This document shows positions 1 through 7,871 of a stretch of DNA of 64,000 nucleotides, in pieces. The stretch is from an uncultured Williamsia sp. Its GTDB lineage: Bacteria > Actinomycetota > Actinomycetes > Mycobacteriales > Mycobacteriaceae. Both the position numbers and the translations under genes were made by a program. Position 1 is the stretch's first letter. Every line of letters starts with the position of its first letter. Below the pieces are notes generated by a model. That model had not been told where the DNA came from. It searched no databases and worked only from the letters and a program-made list of their open reading frames with translations. The stretch spans positions 1-64,000 of the forward strand of contig NZ_CANLWM010000004.1 of NCBI RefSeq assembly GCF_947494875.1, written 5' to 3'.

Positions 1-1
1 C

Positions 2-100
2 GGATACTTCCTCGGTGCCGGCACGAATCTGATCCTCTCGGGAAATCAGACCCTCCACCAGACCCGGGGCGATTCAGGCGGGTGGGGCTCCTCGGCGTGA
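2..100 (+). CDS. possible 3' end of a truncated upstream gene
   Basis: An open frame enters from the left edge of the window and stops with TGA at 98-100. The 32 residues seen (GYFLGAGTNLILSG and on) read like plausible protein but match no family I recognise. The other forward frame here is also open, so coding status is uncertain. Nothing else is recognisable between 101 and 180. Confidence 0.25.
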   Translation, partial: GYFLGAGTNLILSGNQTLHQTRGDSGGWGSSA

Positions 101-180
101 TCTACAGGCCGCATGCCGTCCATTGCGATGATCCCTTGCGCATCCATGCCCGCGATCTGTCGCGGCCTGCTCGAGTAGGA

Positions 181-387
181 CTATTGACGCTGTACGCCGC
201 GCCCAATCGCGATGCCGAAAAGACCACCCACGCTTACGGCGGCCAGGACGAGCACGGTCGCCCCAGGGCCGCTCGTCATCCAGGTGGACACGCCCGCCGC
301 CACTCCTGATCCGAACAGCGCGAACCAGACTTGTGTTCGCACCGACGACGCTGAGCGAGTCATAGCGCGCCAGTCCGCATGACTCAT
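181..387 (-). CDS. small putative membrane protein
   Basis: This short reverse-strand ORF encodes about 68 residues with two hydrophobic stretches, one around WFALFGSGVAAGV and one around VLVLAAVSVGGLFG. That pattern suggests a two-helix membrane protein. I chose the ATG at 387 because it starts the compact hydrophobic product; a GTG at 414 would add nine residues. No family is recognised and no strong ribosome binding site is visible. It lies in a poorly coding patch before a recombinase remnant, so it may belong to old accessory DNA. Confidence 0.4.
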   Translation of the reverse strand: MSHADWRAMTRSASSVRTQVWFALFGSGVAAGVSTWMTSGPGATVLVLAAVSVGGLFGIAIGRGVQRQ

Positions 388-439
388 CGACCGCTCGGCA
401 CCGCGGTCCCGCACCGCCGGTGTGTCTCCCTGAGGTCCG

Positions 440-661
440 TCATCGACCCCAGCCGTTGCCGTTGAATCCGAAGACGGTGGGTCGACGGCCGTCCTGGTGG
501 CGGGGCGCCGCCGAGGAGAACTGTGGGGAGGGTCGAGGCCGGAGCAGGTAGTTCGGGTTCAGGTATCGAATCAATTCGCGCATTCGCGCTCGGAACCCAT
601 GTGGGCGAGGAGCAAGCGTGACCGGTTGGTCGCCGGGCTCAAAACTGTACTTTTGCTCCAT
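440..661 (-). CDS. hypothetical protein, doubtful
   Basis: A 73-residue reverse ORF starts at an ATG (661) and is rich in Arg and Pro. It has no hydrophobic segment or recognisable motif. No ribosome binding site is evident before the start. It sits directly upstream of the small membrane protein and might be co-transcribed with it, but it could equally be non-coding. Confidence 0.22.
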   Translation of the reverse strand: MEQKYSFEPGDQPVTLAPRPHGFRARMRELIRYLNPNYLLRPRPSPQFSSAAPRHQDGRRPTVFGFNGNGWGR

Positions 662-707
662 AGAATGATGCTAACGCCGCCCTAACGATGTCGAGTGCTC
701 GTTTGGT

Positions 708-1082
708 TCAGACGGTGATGTACCGGTACAGGGTGGCGCGACCTACGCCGAGGACCTCAGCGATCTCGGTCATGGTGACACCGTCGCCCCGCATCCTTCT
801 GGCCTGTCGGATCTTGGCGGGGGTCATCTTGGGTGGGCGCCCTCCGGTGCGTCCCTGCTCTCGGGCGGCGGCCAGGCCGAGCTGGGTGCGCTCGCGAATG
901 AGGTTGCGCTCGAATTCGGTGATTGCGCCGAAGATGGTGAAGACGAGTTTGCCGGAGGTCGACGTCGTGTCGATCTTCTCGTTCAGCGAGACGAACTCGA
1001 CGCCGCGGGACTGGAGCTCGTCGACGACCTGGAGCAGGTGGGGGAGTGACCTCCCGATCCGGTCGAAGCGCCACACGGCCAC
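708..1082 (-). pseudogene. truncated serine recombinase (resolvase/invertase family)
   Basis: The 124 residues match the middle and C-terminus of Hin/resolvase-type serine recombinases. VWRFDRIGRS carries the conserved D-R-x-x-R, followed by the GKLVFTIFGAITEFERNLIRER core and a C-terminal helix-turn-helix ending in GVGRATLYRYI. The N-terminal 50-60 residues with the YARVS catalytic serine are absent. Upstream the frame stays open toward 1200 but encodes unrelated sequence. It therefore looks like a broken remnant rather than an active enzyme. It lies between the small ORFs and tRNA-Pro, as expected for debris of an element that once integrated near the tRNA. Confidence 0.75.
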
Positions 1083-1260
1083 AAGTCGGCGGCACGCACG
1101 CTCGACACTAATGCAGACCTGCTTCCCTACGACCTCGAGGCGGTCGCCGGGGCGCTCGACCGAGCGTGCTACTCGGCTCTGCCGGCGTTCGAAAATCCTG
1201 CTGCGGACTGTGTGCGGACTGGGGGCGATTTGCCAATGCCGACAACACTTCGAAACGAGG

Positions 1261-1292
1261 AAACCCTGACCGGGTTTCCCTGGTCAGGGTTT
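1261..1292 (-). terminator. hairpin terminator after tRNA-Pro
   Basis: A perfect 11-bp stem (AAACCCTGACC at 1261-1271 with GGTCAGGGTTT at 1282-1292) encloses a 10-base loop. It begins 22 bases past the tRNA 3' end. The tail on the reverse strand has no long T run, so it would be a GC-rich actinobacterial-type terminator. Confidence 0.65.
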
Positions 1293-1314
1293 CATCTGTG
1301 TCTCAACCAACACG

Positions 1315-1388
1315 TCGGGGTGGCGGGATTCGAACCCACGACCTCCTCGTCCCGAACGAGGCACGCTACCAAGCTGCGCCACACCCCG
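1315..1388 (-). tRNA. tRNA-Pro (anticodon CGG)
   Basis: On the reverse strand the cloverleaf is complete. A 7-bp acceptor stem pairs 1382-1388 with 1316-1322, with A as discriminator at 1315. The anticodon arm has a 5-bp stem CCTCG/CGAGG around loop TTCGGGA, giving anticodon CGG. The T arm has the GGTTCGAATCC signature. No CCA is encoded, which is normal in actinobacteria. It reads CCG proline codons. A hairpin terminator follows and a truncated recombinase lies downstream. Confidence 0.95.
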
Positions 1389-1418
1389 TGGTCGTCCTCG
1401 CGGACGGCCTCGCACAGA

Positions 1419-2030
1419 CTACCGCCCGAACCGTTCTCGGACTAAATCGCCCGACAGACCGTCCGCGGCCGCATGGACGAGAGGGCAGAACACGGTGTCG
1501 ACGATGTCGTCGACGGCGGCCTCGCTGAGATCGCCGTTGACGATGAACTCGTAGCGCGCCAGGTCGAAGGCGAGCGAGCGGATGCGGTCGGGGATGGGCT
1601 CGGGGCCGATCTCGCCGCGCGCTCGGGCCGCGTCGAGGATCGTGTCGGTGACAGCGGCGCCCTTGTCCCGTAGCAGTTGCAGCGGGGTTGCACCGGGGGT
1701 CTCGACGGCCTCGGCCAACACGCCGAGCGCGACGCCTCGACCCATCGAGTCGAAGCGATCGAGCACCGACAGGAGCGTCGCGCGCACATCCTCGGCCATC
1801 GACCCGGTGTCGACCGGTCGCAAGGCGGCCTCGCTGATGCCGACCAGCGCGGCCACCACCAGGTCGACACGTGTGGGCCAGCGCCGGTACAGCACCGACT
1901 TGCTCGTCTCGGCCCGGCGGGCGACACCCTCGAACGTCAGGCCCCCGTATCCCGAATCGCGGAGTTCGTCGGCGACGGCGGCGAGGATCGCGGCGTCGAG
2001 CTCCTCGCCTCGTCGACGTGTGCCGGCCAT
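1419..2030 (-). CDS. TetR/AcrR-family transcriptional regulator
   Basis: The 203-residue protein has an N-terminal helix-turn-helix at about residues 31-54 (LTFEGVARRA then SKSVLYRRWPTR), typical of TetR repressors. A helical C-terminal ligand-binding and dimerisation domain follows. The ATG at 2030 faces the divergent membrane protein gene. The 90-base gap holds two near-identical 18-bp repeats that are probable operators, one of them close to this start. It most likely represses the divergent gene and itself in response to an unknown small molecule. Confidence 0.85.
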   Translation of the reverse strand: MAGTRRRGEELDAAILAAVADELRDSGYGGLTFEGVARRAETSKSVLYRRWPTRVDLVVAALVGISEAALRPVDTGSMAEDVRATLLSVLDRFDSMGRGVALGVLAEAVETPGATPLQLLRDKGAAVTDTILDAARARGEIGPEPIPDRIRSLAFDLARYEFIVNGDLSEAAVDDIVDTVFCPLVHAAADGLSGDLVRERFGR

Positions 2031-2045
2031 CCGACCTCCTCGTAG

Positions 2046-2109
2046 GAAACGTTGCGTACCTTATCGCGGGCGGCTAGCGTCAGGCGAACAAGAAACGGTA
2101 CGTATCTTA
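2046..2109. promoter_or_regulatory. paired operator-like repeats between the TetR gene and the membrane protein gene
   Basis: Two direct copies lie at 2046-2063 (GAAACGTTGCGTACCTTA) and 2092-2109 (GAAACGGTACGTATCTTA), 15 of 18 bases alike and 46 bp apart. The core of the second, GGTACGTATC, is nearly palindromic. This is inferred to be the TetR binding site pair. Confidence 0.55.
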
Positions 2110-2120
2110 AGGGGGCCCGC

Positions 2121-3203
2121 ATGGCCGGCACGAAGGACATGGCACGACCCGTCGCCGCGGTGATCGGCGTGACGGCGCTGCTCTCGGTGCTGCTGCTCGC
2201 GTTCACGCTGCCGTCCGTCCACTCCGGACCGCACGACGTCCGGATCGGCATCGTGGCCGATCGTGCTGCGGCGCAGCAGATCGCGGGAGGTCTCGACGCT
2301 CAGGAGCCCGGGGCGGTGCGCCCGGCGTTCCCAGCCTCGGCGCAGGACGCGCGCGACGACATCGCCCACCGTCGGATCGACGGCGCCCTCGTCGTCGGAC
2401 CCGACCGCGTCGTCACGCTGGTGACCTCCGCAGGGAGTCCCTCCCTCACGACCGTGATCGAAGGGATCGGGTCGTCGATCGCCCGAACGCGGGGGCTGCC
2501 CGCGTCGTCGGTCGACGTCCAGTCGTTCGGACATCGGGATCCGCGGGGGATGGGTCTGTCGGCGGGCGCGTTGCCGATGGCGCTCGGCGGCTGGATCGGC
2601 GCCCTCGTGATCATGATGGTCGCGCGCCGGCCGCGTGCGATCGCGGGCGCCGCGGTCGCATTCTCGGTCGTGGGCGGGTTGGCCCTCACCGCGGTGCTGC
2701 GCTTCGTCGTCGGGACCTTCGACGGCTCCTTCTGGCCCGTGGCCCTGACAGCGATGTTCTCGCTGTGTGCGACGGCTTTCGCGGTCCTGGGGCTCCGGAT
2801 GGCAGGCGGGCTGTTCGGTACCGCGATCGCGGCGGTCGCGTTGATAGTCCTCGGCAACCCGCTGTCCGGTCTGACGAGCTCGCCACGACTGCTCCCCGAG
2901 CCCTGGGGGACGATCGGCCAGCTGCTCCCGCCGGGTGCGACGGGCAGTGCCCTACGGTCGGTCGCGTTCTTCGACGGCCACGGCAGCAGCACCGCGTTCG
3001 CGGTCCTGGCGGTCTGGCTCGTGGGTGGTGTCGGCTTGTTCCTCCGGGCGGTGACGCGCGGCAAGACCACCGACGACGCGCTCGAGCGGGAGCTCGACGA
3101 CGCCGTCGGCTACGACGAGGGACTCAGCCCCGTCGCGTCTCCGCGAGCGGCGGAACCGACTGCTCCTCGTCGTACTCCGCATCGCCATGCGATACCGGCG
3201 TGA
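2121..3203 (+). CDS. ABC-2/YhgE-like multi-pass membrane protein
   Basis: The 360-residue product begins with one transmembrane helix (about residues 9-30). An extracytoplasmic segment of roughly 120 residues follows, then five or so transmembrane helices (about 150-330) and a charged Pro/Arg tail. This is the outline of ABC-2-type permease or YhgE/Pip-like export proteins; no ATPase gene is adjacent. I chose the ATG at 2121 after an AAGGGGG stretch, since the longer ORF would run through the putative operators. Its last 80 bases overlap the convergent phosphoesterase gene. Divergence from a TetR gene suggests drug- or lipid-responsive export. Confidence 0.7.
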   Translation: MAGTKDMARPVAAVIGVTALLSVLLLAFTLPSVHSGPHDVRIGIVADRAAAQQIAGGLDAQEPGAVRPAFPASAQDARDDIAHRRIDGALVVGPDRVVTLVTSAGSPSLTTVIEGIGSSIARTRGLPASSVDVQSFGHRDPRGMGLSAGALPMALGGWIGALVIMMVARRPRAIAGAAVAFSVVGGLALTAVLRFVVGTFDGSFWPVALTAMFSLCATAFAVLGLRMAGGLFGTAIAAVALIVLGNPLSGLTSSPRLLPEPWGTIGQLLPPGATGSALRSVAFFDGHGSSTAFAVLAVWLVGGVGLFLRAVTRGKTTDDALERELDDAVGYDEGLSPVASPRAAEPTAPRRTPHRHAIPA

Positions 3204-4125
3204 GGGTCAGCAGCGTCGCCTCGGGGCGGCAGCAGAAGCGGGCCGGCGCGTAAGGCGACGTCCCGAGGCCCGCGCTGACGTGCAGCTTCATGGAGGCACC
3301 CCAGCTCGACGGACCCTTCACGCGGGACCGGTCGATGTGGCAGTTCGTCACCAGCGCACCGAAGAACGGCAGGCACAGCTGGCCGCCGTGGGTGTGGCCG
3401 GCCATGACGAGGTCGTAGCCGTCGTCGGCGAACTGGTCGAGGACACGCGGCTCGGGGGAGTGCGTGAGACCCAGACGCAGGTGCGCGAGCGGGTTCGGGC
3501 GGCCGGCGACGGTCTCGTAGCGGTCGCGGCCGATGTGCGGGTCGTCGACGCCCGCCGCGGCGACGCGAACGCCCGCCACCTCGAGCTCGCGGATGGTGTG
3601 GGTGGCGTCGAGCCAGCCGCGCTCGGTGAAGGCGGCGCGGAGGTCTTGCCACGGCAGAGGCGCCCCGTGACTGCGCTTGTGGTCCTTCTTGAAGTACTTC
3701 ATCGGGTTCTTCGGCGTCGGCCCGAAGTAGTCGTTCGAGCCGAAGACGAACAGGCCCGGCCGCGACAGCAGCCCGCCGAGGGACTGGATGACCGCGGGCA
3801 CCGCCTGCGGGTGCGCGAGGTTGTCGCCGGTGTTGACGACGAGGTCGGGCTCCAGGGCCTCGAGCTCGGAGATCCACGCCTGCTTCAGTCGCTGGCCCGG
3901 CAGCATGTGGATGTCGCTGATGTGGAGCACCCGCAGCGTGCTCGACCCGGGCTCCAGGACGTTCATCGTCTGGTGCCGGAGGACGAACGCGTTGCGTTCG
4001 ATCAGTGTCGCGTAGGCCAGGCCTGCCGCGGCGGCGCCTGCGGTGACCGCAGCGGTCTGCTGTATGCGGGTGAGGCGCTCAGGCGAGACCCCGACAGCTC
4101 GCCGCACCGGATCGAACGCGTTCAT
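3124..4125 (-). CDS. metallophosphoesterase (calcineurin-like), Rv3683-type
   Basis: The 333-residue enzyme carries the full metal-ligand set of the calcineurin-like family: DIH at 71-73, GDN at 100-102, GSND at 129-132, THSPE at 221-225 and GHTHGG at 243-248. A hydrophobic segment at about residues 24-42 could anchor it in the membrane. It should hydrolyse phosphodiester or phosphomonoester bonds with two metals; the substrate is unknown. The ATG at 4125 gives the usual family start, and an ATG 13 codons upstream is possible. The order with ponA2 matches mycobacteria. Its 3' end overlaps the convergent membrane protein gene by 80 bp. Confidence 0.88.
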   Translation of the reverse strand: MNAFDPVRRAVGVSPERLTRIQQTAAVTAGAAAAGLAYATLIERNAFVLRHQTMNVLEPGSSTLRVLHISDIHMLPGQRLKQAWISELEALEPDLVVNTGDNLAHPQAVPAVIQSLGGLLSRPGLFVFGSNDYFGPTPKNPMKYFKKDHKRSHGAPLPWQDLRAAFTERGWLDATHTIRELEVAGVRVAAAGVDDPHIGRDRYETVAGRPNPLAHLRLGLTHSPEPRVLDQFADDGYDLVMAGHTHGGQLCLPFFGALVTNCHIDRSRVKGPSSWGASMKLHVSAGLGTSPYAPARFCCRPEATLLTLTPVSHGDAEYDEEQSVPPLAETRRG

Positions 4126-4210
4126 CCGGCCAGGATAGCCACCGTTCTCCGTCGCGCGGCGCAATCACTTCCACCAGCGGTGGTGAGCTCACCGATCCGT
4201 CGCCGGATGG

Positions 4211-4324
4211 GCGAGGATTCGCCCGCGGGATCGATGGTTCGCCACCGCGCGGTGGAATCGCCCGAAAGATCGCGGTGGCGAGACCGGATACGGGTGGCGA
4301 GGTCGCGACGATGCGCGCGAAACC
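4211..4324 (-). repeat. dispersed ~110-bp intergenic repeat, copy 1 (inverted)
   Basis: Read on the reverse strand, this intergenic stretch aligns with the two repeat copies at 30.0-30.3 kb. Shared blocks include GGTTTCGC, CGCCACCCG, CGGTCTCGCC, GGGCGA, CGCGGTGGCGAACC and GGGCGA. It lies between divergent genes, includes small palindromes such as ACCGCGCGGT, and has no coding potential I can support. Confidence 0.6.
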
Positions 4325-4352
4325 GCTCGACACGGCCACTACCGTTGGCGCC

Positions 4353-4826
4353 ATGGCCGATGCACCCCTAAAACAACGAATCCGCGGCGACCTCACCGCG
4401 GCGATGAAGGCGCGGGACACCGCCACCACGGCCACGCTGCGGATGCTGATCGCGGCGATCGGCGCCGAGGAGGTCTCGGGGTCGACAGCCACCGAGCTGT
4501 CCGACGAGCAGGTCCTCGCCGTGCTGATGCGGGAGACCAAGAAGCGCGGGGAGTCCGCGGCGATCTACGACGAGAACGGCCGCGGCGAGCTCGCCGACGC
4601 CGAACGCGCCGAGGCGGCCATCATCGAGCGCTACCTCCCGGCACCGCTCGACGACGACGGTCTGCGGGCGCTCGTGACGGAGGCCGTCGACCAGGTCGCC
4701 GCCGACCTCGGCGAGAAGCCCGGTATGCGCCAGATGGGGCAGGTCATGGGCATCGCGAAGTCCAAGGCCGCCGGCCGCGCCGACGGGAAGCGACTGTCCG
4801 ACGCCGTCCGCGCCGCCCTGGGCTGA
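4353..4826 (+). CDS. GatB/YqeY domain protein
   Basis: The 157-residue protein is a full-length YqeY-family member. It opens with LKQRIRGDLTAAMKARD, has the internal KKRGESAAIYDENGR and ERYLPAPL motifs, and ends with the GMRQMGQVMGIAKSKAAGRADGKRL segment characteristic of the family. YqeY resembles the tRNA-interacting tail domain of the GatB subunit of the tRNA amidotransferase, but its own role is not settled. The ATG at 4353 fits the family N-terminus. The gene ends nine bases before the convergent ponA2 gene. Confidence 0.9.
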   Translation: MADAPLKQRIRGDLTAAMKARDTATTATLRMLIAAIGAEEVSGSTATELSDEQVLAVLMRETKKRGESAAIYDENGRGELADAERAEAAIIERYLPAPLDDDGLRALVTEAVDQVAADLGEKPGMRQMGQVMGIAKSKAAGRADGKRLSDAVRAALG

Positions 4827-4835
4827 CCGCCCCCG

Positions 4836-7316
4836 CTACCCGCCGGGGATGACGATCGGTCCGATCCCGGGGATCTGGATCGTCGTCGGCGGCAGGCGAG
4901 GACCTGGGTCGGGCCGTGAGACCTGGCCCTGCCCGTTGCTCACGTAGATCGTCACGGTGCTCCCGGGGATCGCGGTCCCGGTGGGAGCGGTGCCGACGAC
5001 GGTGCCCGAGCTCTCGGCGCTCGTCGTCGACTCCTGGTCGACCTTGAAGCCGTTGTCCTGCAGGCGTTCGGTCGCCGCGTCGGCGGTCAGGCCGACGACG
5101 TTGGGCACCCGGCCCTGGTTGCTGCCCTCCACGTAGCGGGGATCGGTCGGCGGCAACTCCGTCGGACCGAACTTGTTCGCGATGGGCAGCATGGCGTTGT
5201 ACCAGGTGCGGGCGGGTTCGAGGCCGCCGTAGAGGTCGCCGCCGTAGCACTGGCGCAGCGGCGAGGAGCAGATGTCCTCCGGGCTGGTCGAGTCGCCGTA
5301 GATGTAGCTGGCGCCGGCCAGGTTGTTGGTGAACCCGAGGAACGCCGACGAGCGGTGCGCCTCGGTGGTGCCGGTCTTGCCGGACACCGGCAGACTCCAC
5401 CCGGCCGACCGCGCGGCACCAGCCGACGTGCCGCCACCGCGGTCGTCGCCGGACAGGGCGTTGGCTAGCGAGTTCGCCAGGCCCTCCGGCACCACCTGCT
5501 CGCACTTCGGCGGGTTGAAGGACACCTGGGTCGTCTCTGGCTCCCCGTTCGAGCCGATCACCGTGTTGCCGTAGCGGTCCCGCTTCTTCTGGGTGATCGA
5601 GGCAATCGGGTTGGGTGGGCACCAGACACCACCCGACGCGAGGGTTGCCGCGACATTCGACAGCTCGAGCGGGTTGACGGCGTTCGGCCCGAGCGTGAAC
5701 GAGCCGAAATTGCCCTGCTTCACGTAGTCGGCGAGGCTCAGGTCGCCTTGGCCGGAGGTACCGGGTTGCGCGTACGAGCGCATCCCCAGCTTCACCGCCA
5801 TGTCGACGGCCGACGACACACCGACCTGCTGGAGCAGCTTCACGAACGCGGTGTTCGGGGACTGGGCAAGGGCGTTGGTGATCGACATCGTCCGGGGATA
5901 GCGGCCGTCGTTCTTCACGCAGTACGTGTTGACGGGACAGCCGTTGGCACCGCCCGACGACCCCATTCCCTTGGCCTGGTAGGTCGTCGGGACGTCGAGG
6001 TTGGCCGAGGTCCCGAGGCCCTTCTCCATCGCCGCGGCGACGGTGAAGATCTTGAACACAGACCCGGCACCGTCACCGACCATCGAGTACGGCTGCGGCT
6101 GCACCGTCTGGTCGCGGTTGGCGTCGAGGCCGTACTCGCGGCTGGACGTCATCGCCAGGAGGTCGTGGGAGTTCTTGCCCGGCTTGATCACGTTCATCAC
6201 GTCCGCGATGCCCTCGAGGTCCGGGGCGGCGACGGCCTGGACCGCGGACTTCGTCGCCTGCTGCACCTGCGGGTCGAGGGTGGTGCGGATCGTGTACCCG
6301 CCACGGAGCACCGCGTCGCGGCTGATGCCGTTCTCGGCGAGGAACTGCAGTGCGTAGTCGCAGAAGAAGCCGCTGTCGCCCGACGAGATGCAGCCCTGCG
6401 GCAGCGATCGCGGCTGGGGGAGCACACCGAGTGGTTGCGCCTTGTCGGCCTCGAACTCCGCCGCCCGAGCGGGGAAGTTCTGCTTCATGGTCTCCAACAC
6501 CAGGTTCCGGCGATCTGTCACGCCGGAGGGGTTGGTGTAGGGGTTCAGCGCGGAACTCGACTGCACCATGCCGGCGAGCATCGCCGACTCGGTGACCGAG
6601 AGATCCTTGGCCGGCTTGCCGAAGTAGGTCTGGGCCGCCGCCTCGATCCCGTACGCGCCGTTGCCGAACGGGACGATGTTCAGGTAGCGGGTGACGATCT
6701 CCTTCTTCGCCTCCTGCTTCGCCGCCTCGCGGTCGATGTTCTTGTCGCGCATGGCCTGGTCGGTCAGCGTCTGCTCGAGGGTCAGCGCCATCCGGGCCTC
6801 GCGGAGCTTGCGCGCCGGGGTGGTCGCGGTGGCCGCCTCGCGGTCGGCCTCGCTGCGCGCGAGCACCAGCAGTTGGTAGTTCTTCACGTACTGCTGGTCG
6901 AGGGTCGACGCACCCTGCTGCACCTCACCCGACGACGAGTTCTTCAGGAACGCGCGGATGGTGCCCTTCCAGTCGACGCCGTCGTGCTCGAGGAAGCGAC
7001 GGTCCTCGATCGAGATGATCGCGCGGATCATGTCCGGCGAGATGTCGTCGTAGGCGACCTGCTGGCGGCGCTGGTCGTACAGGTAGGCGATGGGCCGTCC
7101 GGTGGAGTCGGTCATCGTGGTGACCTCGGGCACGGTCCCGTCGAGCAGCTCCGACGACGAGTTCTCGACCGTCGTCGCGGCCTTGGTGGTGAGCAGTCCC
7201 AGGCCGCCTGCGAGCGGGAAGATCAGCGCGGCGACGAGCACGCCGGCGAGCACACAGCAGCCGAGGAGCACCCACAGCGCACGGGACCGCTCGGGGCGGC
7301 GGGTGGCATCGGACAC
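4836..7316 (-). CDS. ponA2: bifunctional penicillin-binding protein PonA2 with PASTA domain
   Basis: This 826-residue class A PBP polymerises and cross-links peptidoglycan outside the membrane. A short cytoplasmic N-terminus and one transmembrane helix (14-42) precede the GT51 transglycosylase, with EDRRF (Glu104 catalytic) and the QGASTLDQQYVKN motif. The transpeptidase has SVFK (Ser419), SPN (486-488) and KTGT (647-650). A single PASTA domain follows at about 737-798, starting VPNVVGL. The tail is Pro-rich. Domain order and the unusual QGASTLDQQ motif point to the PonA2 rather than the PonA1 lineage. It is encoded next to the phosphoesterase and close to whiB4, as in M. tuberculosis. Confidence 0.95.
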   Translation of the reverse strand: MSDATRRPERSRALWVLLGCCVLAGVLVAALIFPLAGGLGLLTTKAATTVENSSSELLDGTVPEVTTMTDSTGRPIAYLYDQRRQQVAYDDISPDMIRAIISIEDRRFLEHDGVDWKGTIRAFLKNSSSGEVQQGASTLDQQYVKNYQLLVLARSEADREAATATTPARKLREARMALTLEQTLTDQAMRDKNIDREAAKQEAKKEIVTRYLNIVPFGNGAYGIEAAAQTYFGKPAKDLSVTESAMLAGMVQSSSALNPYTNPSGVTDRRNLVLETMKQNFPARAAEFEADKAQPLGVLPQPRSLPQGCISSGDSGFFCDYALQFLAENGISRDAVLRGGYTIRTTLDPQVQQATKSAVQAVAAPDLEGIADVMNVIKPGKNSHDLLAMTSSREYGLDANRDQTVQPQPYSMVGDGAGSVFKIFTVAAAMEKGLGTSANLDVPTTYQAKGMGSSGGANGCPVNTYCVKNDGRYPRTMSITNALAQSPNTAFVKLLQQVGVSSAVDMAVKLGMRSYAQPGTSGQGDLSLADYVKQGNFGSFTLGPNAVNPLELSNVAATLASGGVWCPPNPIASITQKKRDRYGNTVIGSNGEPETTQVSFNPPKCEQVVPEGLANSLANALSGDDRGGGTSAGAARSAGWSLPVSGKTGTTEAHRSSAFLGFTNNLAGASYIYGDSTSPEDICSSPLRQCYGGDLYGGLEPARTWYNAMLPIANKFGPTELPPTDPRYVEGSNQGRVPNVVGLTADAATERLQDNGFKVDQESTTSAESSGTVVGTAPTGTAIPGSTVTIYVSNGQGQVSRPDPGPRLPPTTIQIPGIGPIVIPGG

Positions 7317-7543
7317 GTGGCACAGGATACGGGTCTCACATGAGAGTCCCCGTCGACGCGGCGATCACGGCCGCGCTGCACGCCCGTCTCGATCCGGGTT
7401 GGACGGCGGTCCCATTTCCGGACTTGACGCTAGCGGACGCCAATACCTAGATTGATGTACCGAATGTGACTCACGTAACAGTTGCTCGCGAAAGTGACGC
7501 ACGATCGTCGGCAACGTGTTCGACCACTGCAGACAGGGGTTCG

Positions 7544-7861
7544 ATGATGGCCAACGCGGCAGTTAGCACCGGAGAAGCGGAAGCCCGGTTGGCGTGGGTG
7601 TCGCAGGCGCGATGCCGCGGAAGCAACCCCGACGAGTTGTTCGTGCGCGGAGCCGCCCAGCGCAAGGCCGCGACCATCTGCCGCCACTGCCCCGTGCAGC
7701 TCGAGTGCGGTGCCGACGCCCTCGACAACCGCGTCGAGTTCGGCGTCTGGGGCGGCATGACCGAGCGTCAGCGCCGCGCACTCCTGCGCCAGCACCCCGA
7801 TGTCACCTCGTGGGGTGAGTTCTTCGAGGTGCAGCGTCGGCGCCACGCCGACGCCGTCTGA
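7544..7861 (+). CDS. whiB4: WhiB-family iron-sulfur regulator (WhiB4-like)
   Basis: The 105-residue protein has the four invariant cysteines of Wbl proteins (C24, C46, C49, C55, the last three as CRHCPVQLEC) and the GVWGG turn at 67-71 before a basic C-terminus. Wbl proteins bind a redox- and NO-sensitive 4Fe-4S cluster and modulate transcription. Position between ponA2 and the ArsA-like pair identifies the WhiB4 lineage, which is linked to oxidative-stress responses in mycobacteria. An ATG pair lies at 7544 and 7547 after CAGGGG; upstream in-frame codons are unlikely to be translated. The region 7317-7543 should hold its promoter. Confidence 0.92.
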   Translation: MMANAAVSTGEAEARLAWVSQARCRGSNPDELFVRGAAQRKAATICRHCPVQLECGADALDNRVEFGVWGGMTERQRRALLRQHPDVTSWGEFFEVQRRRHADAV

Positions 7862-7871
7862 CCTCTCGGGC

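Noticed and set aside
1083-1314. N-terminal half of the recombinase in a shifted frame
   Set aside because: No YARVS-type motif is present in any reverse frame up to the tRNA.
5748-7343. Long forward ORF of 531 codons opposite ponA2
   Set aside because: It is the mirror frame of a certain gene in GC-rich DNA, His/Arg/Gly-rich without domains.
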